From NCBI GenBank assembly GCA_037013685.1, contig CM072885.1, forward strand, positions 62,413,785 to 62,477,784: a DNA stretch of 64,000 nt. Direction: 5' to 3'. Numbering within the stretch: the first letter of the stretch is position 1; each line of letters starts with the position of its first letter. This DNA is from Acridotheres tristis (lineage: Eukaryota > Chordata > Aves > Passeriformes > Sturnidae). The notes under the pieces are model-generated. The model saw nothing but the letters and a program-made list of their open reading frames with translations, made no database searches and had not been told where the DNA came from. The position numbers and the translations under genes are program-made. This document shows, one piece after another, positions 20,046 to 32,200 of the stretch.

Positions 20046-23000
20046 CACCAGCTGGGCACCGGTGCTGGCAGCATCCCTGGGTGTCCTCTGGGCGTGATCC
20101 GAGGTGCAGCTCCTGGTGCAGGCCTGAGGTACAAGGCGAGGGGACAATTGTGTGGCCACACCAGGTCCCCTGGATTCCAGACTGCTGGACATAGTGATTC
20201 CTTTGCCCCACACTGCACTTTTCAGTCACCTTCTCCCAACACACCCCAGGCATGGACTGGAATTGTGCAGGGAGTTCCAGAGGTAGTTGTGCATCCCAAG
20301 GCTCAGTCATCCTCTTTCCCCCGTACTAGAATCTGATGCCATTTACCACGTGGCCAAGGTGCAGGTGTTTTCTCACCCTGCCTCGTGACAGGTGTCTGTC
20401 CCTTCACGTCAACCCTCAGGACATTTATTTTCTTTTCTCCATGTTTTGTGAAGTGCTGGTATACTTAGCAATGCACTATAAATTAAAAGGATTGGCATGG
20501 ATTTATTTCTAAGATCTTTATTAATTTATTTTGCAATTGAAGTGGCTTTAGGGGTCACAGCTGTTGCCTAGTATCTAGGATGGGATTGTTCACCAGTCTA
20601 AGCACGTAACTGGAGTTCCTTTCCACAGTCACTGTTAGTTTTGCCTGTTCAGTGTCACTTGGCTGAAGTAATTAATTTTCCCTGGCCTGTCTGCCCTTTA
20701 CTTTTTGTGGTCATGTAGCTGGAGAGGAGAATCTGGGTACCAGCCCTTCCTTTGCTGTTGCAGAAATTGCAGGGTTTGCTCCTCTTCTTCCCAGGATTTA
20801 ATCACTTTGTGGGCAGCATGAATTCATGAGACAAATTCAGAAGGTATTGTGGGCATGCAAAAAGGTAAGAACCAGAAGGCTCACTTTGATAGCAGCCACC
20901 TTGCTGGCTTCTCTACCAGCCAGCTCCTTCCTCAAGACAGTGGGAGACTACTGGAAAAAGCAAATTAGTTACTCTAATTCCAGCAGAGCATCCCTAGCAT
21001 GCTTCATCCTAGACCTGTGGTCACCAGCTGGTGCCCAAATGCTCCTGCCAGCTGTGGGATGTAGAATACTGTAAATTTCTGTTGTGCTAACAGTGCTTAT
21101 ATCCTGCAGTGGGACTGCGGCACTTCAGAAATACCTGAGAGACACAAATGCATGAATGATTTCTCAAAAATAAAATCTGTCACCCTGGAGGTATTATCCT
21201 GACTCTCTCTCTCTCCCCTCCCTTCTTTTTATCATTTCCTTCCCTCACTTCCCTTTCTTTCTTTCTCTCCAGAGTGAGTTCCCATCAGTTTCTCAGCCCA
21301 AAGAATCTGGAGTTGAGGGACATTCTTATAACTGGTCTTAATTTTCTCACATTTCTGAAAGAACCTGAAAAGCCAGAGGAGGGCACTCGGTGGTCACCAT
21401 TCCTTTATGAGGGAAAGTGATTTGTCTTTTTTTCTCTGCAGTGACACACCATCCTGCTGGTAGAAGAACTTGGTTCTGAGGAGGTGGTTTTCTCATTGCC
21501 ACCTGGGTTATATGGGATCTAGTTTTCCAGTCTGCTGCTGGGAAAAAAATACATGTAATAGTGATGACTGAAATACAGCTTTTTACATTCTTTGTTTCAT
21601 TGTGACTGGAAAAACAGATTTCTGTTGATCTTGGACAAGAGATGTGTTTTGTGTAATTTTTTAGAAGTATTTTATGCGTATTCTCTAAAACATTTTTTGA
21701 GATGTATCAAATGCAAATGTCCCTGCATGCACAGGAGACTTTCCTTTCAGGCTGTTTCTATTTCACCTTAGCAACACTGGTCTGAATAGCCAGAGACACA
21801 TGAGCTGGAGCCCCCATCTCTGAAAAAAAAAAAAAAAAAAGAAATACAGGAAATTTCAGGAGATTGAGCAAAAGGAGGCCAGAAGAGGCAATAGACTCAA
21901 AGTTAAAGTGTCCCAAAGCATTTTGCCATTGCAGCAGTGAATGACTCAACCAGGCCACCACGTGGGGGGAAGGGAGAATGGAAGGGATTGAAGGGATGAA
22001 CAACTAGGAAGGAAGACTGAGAGAGGGTCAGACTTCCTGAAGCTGCTGGGAGGATGTAATTTGGGGTGATAGCAGCTGCATGGGAGAATGGTCACCACTT
22101 TCCAGATCCTCCCATTGATCCCTCATACCTGGACTTGCTTTTGCTTTCCAGAGCTCTTGCAGTTGCCCTGCTGCTCATGTGTTGCCTTGGGCCATTTTCT
22201 GCTCTGTCTCTCCTTCCAGCTGACCTTCCCCACAACACTGCTGAACTCTGCCTGACTGTGGCTGAGCTGTTTGTGCTTTCCCATCTTCAAGCACAACCAC
22301 AGAGAATACTTCTCTGTTCTGTCAGTGTTTCCCCTAAAAAAAGGGCAGCCTCACCTTGCTTACCCCAGAGCACCTCCAAGCACACAGGATGTGCCCCTGC
22401 TTTTACAGATGGCAGAGCTTTTGACAGGCCTGTGTGTGTCCTTCCATTTCCCTTTTCCCAGCCTTAGCAGATCTTTTCCAGTACAGGGAGTGGGAAGTTT
22501 CTTCCCACAGCTCTGCACCTGACTTGTGCTTAAGAAGGTGCCTCTTTGCTGGTCAACTGCTTTCTTTTCTTGCCTGATTTCTTTAACAGATGACCTTTGG
22601 ATTTCTCCAGATGCCTTCGAGGCAGAAATACCAAGCAACACAGGAAAAACAGTTTGCATATAGTACACATTAGAGGGATTTCAGGCATCTTCCCAATTCT
22701 TTGGACATATGATCAAGCCTTTATGTGAACGTAGGGTCAAACAGGAACCACAAGATGCTTTATTGAAAAAAAAAATTATATTTTAACAATTACTGGGAGA
22801 AAGGAAGCAGCAATGGGAATGCAGGGAGCAAGGGGCTGAAACAGAAGCTTTTTCCTGTGTCTAGAGAAGGAAGAATTAGGATCAGTAAACAAACACGATG
22901 ATATTTGGTCTGGACCCTTGAATCCAAGTTCCCTGGCGTGGTTAGCCTTGATGTTACCTGTCAGAGCTGTCCTGAGGATGTGGGTTGTTGTGAAAACACT

Positions 23001-25390
23001 CAAGATTTACCTCAGGGCAGCCACATCCTGCCCTAAGCTTCAGGCATTTGCTTTCCTTTGGCTAATCTGGGATGCAGCTGCCAATGTGACTGTGGGTTTC
23101 ATCTGCATCTTCCACCGTTGTGACCACAGCCACAAATGCATGTGGAGAGAAAGTCAGTTCTTTTCTCTAGAAATGTAACCTGAGAAGAAGCCTGAAGTTT
23201 CTCAGGCTAGGAGTCTCTGGATTCACCACCTTTGCCATCAGTGCTCAAGTCAGTCACCTCCCAGCAGGAGCATTCCTGGGGAGAGCAGTGAAGTGCCAAG
23301 TCAGAAGCAGGAAGGAAAGAAAAAAGGAAATGACTGGTACTTAAAAATACTCAACCCAGGAGGCATGAACCATGAACTGAAGAGATGCCAGAAGAAACCC
23401 AGACACAGCTTGGAATACAAGAGAGAATGACTAATTACAGATGCTTCCTCCAAGTCTGTGAGTAGGTGAAAGTGACGTCACTGCTGGTGTGATCATGGAT
23501 GTTAGTGCTGGTGCATCACAGCAGTGGCTTTGTTTCTCTAGAGCAGAGAAGAGGAATACATCCTCTTCTGGAATGCATCCACAAATTGTTACTTCACTCA
23601 GTACCATGAAGCTGTCTGTGAAGAAGGCTCTTTTATTCCCTTTCTCGGTGATACCACAGCCCCCATATTTGCAGTACCCTTAAAAATCCGGGTAGCTTTC
23701 TCCTTAATCCACAGAAAAAAGAACATCCATCAGTGGAACAGCACACACTGCCACTAACTTTTGTTCCTAAAGCATCCTGTGAAGGACTGCTAAAGCAAAG
23801 CCTGTGTGAAGATGTTTTGTGCTGCCATCTGGGGACGGTGAGGTTTGCTCTTGTGTCCCTTATGAACGTGGGCAAAGAATTGCTGACTCCTCATTCCCTC
23901 GGCTCCTCCACTGGCTGAAAGGTTCATATTCCTTGTATTAAATAAGTATTTCTGAGGCTGGGCTTTCATGGCATCCTGAAATGGCAAACCACTCTCAGTG
24001 ATTTGTGACTGGAGATTATCCTGGATGGCTAAAGCTCTTGCCATTCCCAGCCACACCACTGGGTTATTTTTAATTTGGATTGCTTCCCCGATCCAGTGCT
24101 CAGCACAGCTCCACAAACCGCAAGGCTGGCACAAGTGACGGAAAATTGCAGTCTGAGGTTGGTGGTAACAAATATCTCAGGATTCCTTAAATTGGTAATG
24201 CCACCATGCAATCCATGCCATCAAACAGGAGCCTGGGGGAAGCAGCAGAGAGTTAAGAGGATGAAGAAAAAAGGCATTAAACAGAAATGTGCCCTTTTTT
24301 GCACACGAGTAGTATCTGCAGAGGAGGTTCAGTTTAGGAATCTTTTCCGAGTGGATGTCACACAGCTGGAATCAGTGCTCATCTCTTGATAAGTACCTCT
24401 GAGGAATGGAGCTGCCAGTTTTGTACTTCTCTGCTCATCCCATTGGAGCTCTGGTTTCACCTCCTTTTCCTCCAAAAGCCTCATCTGCTCGTCTGTGTGT
24501 TCTTGTGGTCACTTCCTCCTGAACTCTATTTGTGGTGCTAGTGCAGCTCTGTGTGCAGCTGCAGTGCGATGCAGATTGAAATTTCAGTGACTGAAAAGTA
24601 ATAGTTTCCCACTTTACCCTTGGTTATTTTTAGCTGGATCAGTTCCTGATCCAGTCCATTGTACAGACATGCAAACAGCTGTGCCAGTGTGACAGGAGGA
24701 GAATGTTTGAGGGAAGCAGAGGAGAGGCTTAGCCGAGTTTAATCATCACTGGTACCAAATGGAAAACCACAATCATGACTGATTGCTCTAAATGCCTGGC
24801 AGCAGTTATTTAAACTTCTCTACAGCTCCCTGTCTTACTTCTTATGTAAGAAACAAAACCTAGGGAACTTCCCAAGTTGGTGCCACAGAAAGGAAAGGGC
24901 CCTGTGTCTGGTATAGATGGCCCTTTCTGCACGAATCAAGGCAAGCTGAATGCAGGGAGCCTGAACAAGTCTGCTGGCAGGCAAAGCAGCCAGGGTTCCT
25001 CACAGCTTCCTTACCTGTTGTAGTTTGGCCAGCCTGTACATTTAAAGGTCAAGGCCTGCAGAGACCAAAATTTGCCAGGACACCAGCCATGAGCAGCTAC
25101 CCAGAAGTGTGCAAAATGTGTTTATAGTGGTCAAAAACCATGCCTGAGATACATGCTAAATACTGGCCACTACCAAAAGATAGTGATTCTGACACAAAGA
25201 TGGAAAGTATAATTAAAAATTTAGAGGTTTATTCAGAAGCAAAAGATTTATTTAGTCAGTTAAAACCACTTACTGATGCATATGACGTGCTCCTTGGTGC
25301 CTGACCAACTGCTGCTGTGGGCAGGGAATGGTAGGAATATTGTTCCATCAAGATTTTGTTCCATCCAAAGGCAGAAACAGAGAAAGGATT
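20046..25390. other. No recognised gene (5.3 kb)
   Basis: This interval contains a pyrimidine-rich tract at 21203-21271, an A18 run near 21823-21840 and a perfect 9-bp inverted repeat CTGGATCAG/CTGATCCAG (24634-24642, 24646-24654). The longest open frames (22066-22467 plus, 23790-24134 minus) resemble no family I know. Confidence 0.5.
21203..21271 (+). repeat. Pyrimidine-rich low-complexity tract
   Basis: Nearly pure C/T, including (CT)n and (CTTT)n stretches. Confidence 0.85.
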
Positions 25391-25394
25391 TACA

Positions 25395-25720
25395 GAAGAG
25401 AATGGAATGAGTTGGAAGGAATCTTTAAAGGTCATCTGGTTCCAACCTCCACCTTCCACTATCCCAGGTTGCTCAGAGCCCCATCCAGCTTGGACTTGGA
25501 CACTGCCAGGGATGGGGCAGCCACAGCTTCTCTGGGAAACCTGTGCCAGGGCCTCACTACCCTCACAGGGATTTCTTCCCAATATCCAATCTAACCCTGC
25601 TCTGTGTCAGTGTGAAGCCATTGCCCCTTGCCCTGTCACTCCAGGCCCTTGTCAAGAGTCTCTCTCCATCTTTCCTGTGGTTCCCTTCAGGCACTGGAAG
25701 GCCAGTGAGGTCAAACCAAA
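25395..25720 (-). mobile_element. CR1 LINE 3' region, antisense
   Basis: Reverse complement of the same CR1 subfamily as at 6.0 kb. The plus strand shows GAGTTGGAAGGAATCTTTAA, CAGGTTGCTCAGAGCCCCAT, GGGATGGGGCAGCCACAGCT and AATATCCAATCTAACCCTGC in this order. The surrounding open frames on both strands are artefacts. Confidence 0.9.
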
Positions 25721-25727
25721 CTACTCT

Positions 25728-25785
25728 GAATCTTTTAGGCTGAAAAGAACCTTTAAGGTCATTAAGTCCAACCACTAACCATCTT
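25728..25785 (-). mobile_element. Second, short CR1 3' end, antisense
   Basis: GGCTGAAAAGAACCTTTAAG then GTCATTAAGTCCAACCACTA is the reverse of a CR1 terminal block from a different subfamily. It abuts the preceding copy, so two insertions lie head to tail. Confidence 0.6.
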
Positions 25786-26002
25786 ATTTTGCATGGTTCA
25801 TCTGTGTGTTTTTCCTTTCTCTATGATGATCACAACTGCAGCAGCACTCTGAAAACGTGGACAAAGCTCCCACTTATTTTGGGGTTGTCCTGGGAAATTA
25901 CAAATCTGTGCAAATGCTGGCTTTTTTTAATCTCAGAATTGCATCCAGGGATGACAAGAAGCAGTTTCATTTAGGAAATTTTTAAAAGCCTTTCAATCTT
26001 TC

Positions 26003-26057
26003 ATTGATACCTGAATTGATACCTTTGATACCATTGATACCTTTCATTTCAATACCT
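26003..26057. repeat. Degenerate tandem repeat of TTGATACC
   Basis: Five copies of TTGATACC / TCAATACC in about 55 bases with variable 2-5 base spacers. Confidence 0.8.
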
Positions 26058-26805
26058 GAAAGATACAGTTTTTCTGCATTAGCAAGAAGAAATACAAAGA
26101 AAGGTGTAATCACAAGGACATGTTTTCCCTGGATGATGCACATCATCATGGTGACCTCTCTCCTTGCACAGTCACTCAAGTTTCACAACTCTGGCTCAGA
26201 CTAAATACCAATGACCTGATTCATTCTTCCACTGAATTTCACTGTTAATAATTGTAAAAAGAACATTTAGTGCCATGACTCAGTAGGCAAAGTATCTCCT
26301 GCCCCCTCTGGCTGAAGTTTGCTGTGGCCACACCCACCTCCAGCAAAGGCTGTCCATAAATGGCCCCATGGCTCCATAACCAGGCTCCTGACACTCACTT
26401 TTCCCAAGGATTAATGTCTGAGCTTCCAGGGAAATTTGTCATCAGTACCTGCAACAAAGAAAGCGCCCCCCCCCCAGTTATGTCACGCTTTAAAATAGCA
26501 TGCCCATACCTCTCGAAACTCAAGTCATCACAGACATATTACAAATTTCCAATTTACAGGCTGCTGACTTTTTGGAGGAGGGCATTAAGACAAATACTGT
26601 GAAATCTGTGAGAGGTCACAAAGGAAAGCAAATGTTTATTAGTAGGCCTGTATGCACAGCAGCTGACTGGAAATGTTCAGGGGGTCTGGAATTTAAAAAA
26701 AAGAAACCTTCACATTACAACCATTTTTGTAGCTCTGAGATCAAAATCATGGAAAATAAGATGAGAGACGACGTTGTTACCAAATCTTTAATTCCTAGGA
26801 GTCCC

Positions 26806-26925
26806 AGGTGGCCAGCATTACATAAAACTTCTATGAAAAATGCATGCCATTCCATGAATAACTTGCATGTATTATGTAAAATATTTATTGAAGACAAATG
26901 CCATTCCATGAATACTTGGATGCTG
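26806..26925. repeat. Two-copy diverged tandem duplication
   Basis: ATGCCATTCCATGAATA occurs twice about 56 bases apart, each time preceded by a related TTA(C/T)(A/G)TAAAA-type block. This indicates an old tandem duplication of about 56 bp. Confidence 0.6.
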
Positions 26926-26929
26926 CTTA

Positions 26930-28840
26930 CTTTGAGTAACAGCATGTTCATCTACCATAAATTAATTTCTGCCCAACAAAATTAGTTTTATCCCTCAGTC
27001 TATCACCCTTTTCATTAGTAAAGTTTATGAACACATTTCTACTTTTAAATCCAGCTTTCATAAGAGCCCATACATGAAAAAGGACACTGAATGCAGCTCT
27101 TTAGTTGCTCTTGAAAAAGGCTCAGTGGGAGATGAAAGCAAATATAACAGAGAGAATAAAATATCTGTGATAAAGAACCTCTAAACCTGGCCTAGGGCTG
27201 GGAGACAACCACAGGAACATGAATTAAAGCTCAAGTCTATGTCCTACTGAGTTAATCTTTACATTAGGGGACCATCCCTTAAGTGAGGTCCCATCTGCAG
27301 GTGTTTCTTAGCTATACTGAAGGGTTAGAGTTGTCTCAGCAACTTTAAAAAGCTGGATCACTGGGTGTAAGAAAAAAATTAATTATTCCACCACTTTCCA
27401 TACAGGCTGTTTTCTGTAAAGCTGCTCTGCACATAGATTTGGAGTTTACAACAGTATATACATACACATACAGAAGCTCCAACAGTATATCCTGGTATTG
27501 TATAATATCTAATATAACAATATTGGATAGTGTGTGCAATAAATTAATCTGCCTTTTTATATACAGTTAGCAAAACTACAGCTGTGCATACACAAATGCC
27601 CTTTCCCTCTAACTGAACCAACAAGCTTTTTAGAGAAACCACATCATCTGCGTTTCCTGACTGTTGTTTCAGATTCTGACTTGCTCACCTTTTTCCCCTC
27701 TGGGCTTCTGTCTTCTCTGGTCTTACAACTTCACTGTTTCTATTCCACACATCCCTTCCAGAAGACAAACTGCAAAATCACAGGAGTGAAACTGATGATT
27801 TTTTGAAACCACAGTTCTCAGAGAAATCAGCCCATCCTCATTCTGAGCAAAGATTAACTGAGTATCAAAAAAAAAGGTAAAATATTACAAGTAATAACAA
27901 ACTGAGAATAGATCATCAAACAAAATAAGAAAAGCCCCTTTTTCAAATATTGAAACAGCATTTCTAGGGTATGATTCACCTATTCCTAAGGTAGAAACCT
28001 AAAACAAATCAGATGAATCACCATCTAACAGTGTCCATTTCTCCCAAGAAGTTTCAAAATCAAACACAGTTCAGAAGCTCTCTTTGATTTTAATACATAT
28101 TTTCAGATTTGGGGATTAATTTCATGGCATAGTTTTGACAGGCTTGGGGACAGTATTTTCCTCTAATTTCTGAAGGAAATACAGCTTTTTTTATCCCACT
28201 GTCAGCTGCCCATTAGGAACCAGTGTCTCATTTCAATCAAATACAAGCACATAGAGGAATCAGAGATGAGCAGGTTCCTATATCCAGAGATCAATGTTCC
28301 TACAGCCAGGGATTAATGCTCCTTTAGCCAGGGATCAGTGGCCAGGTTCAGCAGAGAGCTCTTACTGGCATCCCCATGGGGAGGATCAGCAGGGGAAAAC
28401 TGCCTTGTCCATGCTCTTTGGCATTTTAAGCAGTATCTTGTCCAGGCAGTAGGACAAAATACCTGGTTTGGGGTCACTGAATCTGTTGGGAACATGAGAA
28501 TGATATAAGGATAATTTGGGGGAGAAGGGTGTTGGGAAGAGGGTGAAATAAATGACAGCAGAATGTGCCAATTTCATAATAAAGTATTAATTAGAATATT
28601 GGAATAATGAACTCTCTAGATGCTGTTTGGACTGGAAGGATTTGGTGGTGTAACACTGCACATGACCACGAATGATCCTGGAAGCTGCTGCTCCTAAAAT
28701 GAAGGAGACAACTTACACCTGTTCTTTGGCAGCCCTTCCTCCTCAGGAGCTCCTGAAATGCTCTCACTCCTTAGAAGATGGGAACTTCTTCCCCCTAGGA
28801 GAGTCTCCAAAGCAGATTACCAGAAATAAATCAGAAATTA
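26930..28840. other. No recognised gene
   Basis: AT-rich. Only short unrelated open frames. No repeat family was recognised. Confidence 0.5.
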
Positions 28841-28844
28841 ATTA

Positions 28845-29207
28845 ACTTCTCCTATGAGGACAGGCCTAGAGAAGAGACTTTATGTGGCCTTTCAATAGGC
28901 AGAGGGGTCTTACAAGAAAAATGGAGGCAATTTACAAGGGCCTGGAGTGACAGGAAAAGAGGGATGGCTTCAAACTGACAGGGGGTAGATTTAGATGAGG
29001 TATGAGGAAAAAATTATTTACTCTGAGGGTGGTGAGGCCCTGGCACAGAAGCTGTGGCTGCCCCATCTCTGGAAGTGTCCCAGGCCAGGTTGGATGGGGC
29101 TCTGAGCAACCTGGGATAGTGGAAGGTGTTCCTGCCCATGGCAGGGGGTTAGAATGAGATGAGCTTTAATGCCCTTTCCAGCATAAACCATTCTCTGATT
29201 CTGTGAT
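28845..29207 (+). mobile_element. CR1 LINE 3' region, sense, with intact tail
   Basis: It starts at AACTTCTCCTATGAGGACAG, continues through CTCTGAGGGTGGTGAGGCCC and CCAGGTTGGATGGGGCTCTG, and ends with the typical CATTCTCTGATTCTGTGAT tail. Confidence 0.9.
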
Positions 29208-32200
29208 CTGGGAGCCCCTGAGGAGAGAGCTGGTGACTCCTGAACCTGGGAATTGAGGACAAAGCCCTGAAGTCCCATGGGGACTCTTTTTTCTGGCAGA
29301 TGCATGAGGAGTGAGCTGCGCATGCTGGTTCCTGTGCTCAGCAGGGCCTGGGGGCCTGGCACCTGCTCCCAGCACCTGGCTCAGCAGGGCCCCCCACACC
29401 CACGCAGGAATCCTGGCCAACCCCACTGCAGGGAGCCCCTGGGAACAGGGAAGGGGGTGCAGCAGCACATGGCCAGGAGAAGCAAGAAGCCACCACTGGC
29501 ACGGGACAGGGAACAGCACACAGCCAGGCTGGTGCAGGCTGTGTGTGGGAACACATCTGCAGCGATAAGAGGTTTGCAAAACAACCTCTGGGAAGAAACC
29601 AGGGAACTGGATTTATTGAGTCTAGAGGAGAAGGCTGGAAATAGGGCAAGACATGATAGTGCAGTTGAGAGAGGTTGCTATTAAGAGAGGCAGCGATTAC
29701 ACTGCTGGAAGGACAGAGATAAAATCTAACCAACTTAATTTCCAGGAAAGAAAAGAAGACAGGAGAAAAGAACAAGAGTAGATGTTGCAAAACCTTTCTC
29801 TGCGTAAGCCAGAGTTGGAAAAGATTATCTGGGAGGTTGTGAAACCCCCAGCACCAGAAGTTAACCAGACATCACCATGCTCTCTCAGTAGAGGATGGGC
29901 TGCCAAGCTATCCCCCAAGATAGCCTTTGGAAAGCAAAAATCCATCTGCCCTTTTCAAATATAAATGAGAAACCATCCGTGCATGTCATATGGATCATGA
30001 AATATAGGGGTGATGAGTAAAGTTTCACATTTGGATAACAAAGCTACTATAGATTTACAAATCCTGATTTCAATGCAGGCATTTAAATTTGAAATATTAT
30101 TTGGATAGAAAACTTTGATCTTTCTTCTCAAAGAAACCTGCAGTTGTTGAGCAGGTAAATGCTGCCAAGACCTTTTAGTGCTATTTCTGTCACATGGCAG
30201 CTCCTTCCTGCAACCAGCCTTCCTCTGTTACCTCCTGCTCCCATGTAGAGAAGCAGCAGCCACTTGATATTCTGTGGGGCATTTTTACTCCTGTTGAAAT
30301 GTCTGTGGGCTGGGCCAATCTCACAGCAAGATCATAGAGTCATATCTCCAGCATCTGATGATATAGGGCCATAAGATATACCTCAGGCACTGGAAGAAAA
30401 CCCAGACCATATGTTTCTTTTGGGATCCACTATAGACAATACTCCCAAGACAGAGGCATTCTGGGCTTCCTGGTCCATCAGGAGTAATTAAGGCCACCAG
30501 GACATCTTATGGTAATGGATTACCTAAAGGACATGGAGTTAAGGGGTTTTTGAGTTGATGAATGGGCATCTAAGCTGAAACAATCTAGGCAGATTCCCAT
30601 AGGGCATATGGAAAGGGTTTTGTTGGGAATTGACCTGACTCAGGATCAGCTGGTTGACCCCTGATCTGTTTGCTCCTAGTGAGAAGAGCTGGAGCCAGGA
30701 TTCACCCCTTCCTTACTCAGCATCAGTGAAAGCACCTCGGCAGGAAACCAGCCCCTGAATGAAATGTGCTCACTGTGAGACCTGCCAGGAAGGCAGTCCA
30801 GCACCAGAGCTGGGATAAAGGCAAAGATATCCAGGCCACTGCTGAGAATCCTGCAGGGAATATGAGGCACAACCCCCAGAATTACAGAGAACAATCTGAC
30901 AATGCTCCAGGGTACAGGGGTAGCAGGGGTTGGATGTGAGTACCCTACGAAGATGATGGGCCTCATATGGTTTTTCTGAGAATCACTAACAAGGGAGGGG
31001 GAGGTCCTGGCAATGGAACATCAAACATCTACTTACAGTTGTGACAAGGTTAAACAAGCTTTTGGTCTTTGTTTCTTTATTCTCTGATTCCTTGGGGACT
31101 TCAACTCACATGTCTCAGGAGGTGTGAAAATGTCAGAAGAGAAAGAAGAGTCTGTGGCAATGCATGTTGACCACAGGACAAGGATGTGGTCCTTCCACAG
31201 CCACTTTACGCCCTGAGCCTCCACAGTAATGCAGCAAGTTTTTGCTGAAACCCCACTCTTTTTATAGGGTCATTCTGCTTTTATGTTTTACTTGCAGGAT
31301 TATCTTTGTGCTGTTCTTAACTAAATGCAAAGAAAACTAAAAATATCACACAGTGTGAATCACAAAAAAGGCCCTTTTTGTGTGTTAAGAACAAAAGCTC
31401 AATTCAAGAAAAATGTGCCTTTGCTCAAAGGAAACAATCCTGCTTCAGTCTGCCCTTCCAACAGCATCAGAAGTCCAAACAAACAATGCTTCCCCACCCA
31501 GTGTGCATGATTATCTTTCTGTGCAAGCTCACATCCATCTTTATAATCCATCCTATGGGAAAGGCTGCTTTTTCCAGAACTGAGGGGAGTGAGTGGCACG
31601 GGGAACCTCTCTCAGTATACAACAGGCCAATGTGGGGAATCTGTGCTCATTTTTCTATTATGAGATTGGTTATCTAATTAAAGGACTTATGTTACATAAG
31701 TTTAGGGCCTTCAGGAAAGCCACCATGGGTGGCTAAAATCCCAGGGATTTTATTTTTTAAAAAGGTGAAACTACAATAAAATGGTGGATGTTTCTTGAAC
31801 ACTGACAGAAAGCCTTAACAGCAATCCAGTGCCCAATCCTAACAAAAACTACCTGAGGGTGGAAAAGGGAAGTTGCTCTCTAAACCTGCTGGTGTGACAA
31901 CAACCAACACAGAGGAGCAGTACAGCAAACAGAATGGTGTTTGGGCTGATGTTCTCTCACCTGGATGCAGCCAGGAATCAGTGTCAGGAACAGCTTCCCA
32001 TGAGGGGGCACTACACTATCACACATCCAGGCTCGGAGATCTCCACCTCCAGGACTTGTACAAAGACACTGAACAAAGAGAGAAGCACATTTCAGCTTTG
32101 TTTATCCTCCTCTGCAAAAACTAAGATGATGAAAAATTAGTTTGTCTCGTTAAAAGCGACACTACTATGTGTAATTCTATCCACCAAGAGAGCCAGAACA

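Noticed and set aside
26500..26985. 161-codon plus-strand frame
   Set aside because: No family resemblance, contains a tandem duplication, and composition is like the surrounding AT-rich DNA.
30341..31230. Possible retroviral or other mobile-element interior
   Set aside because: Some semi-open segments are present, but I could not find a single diagnostic protein motif or terminal repeat, so it is left unassigned.
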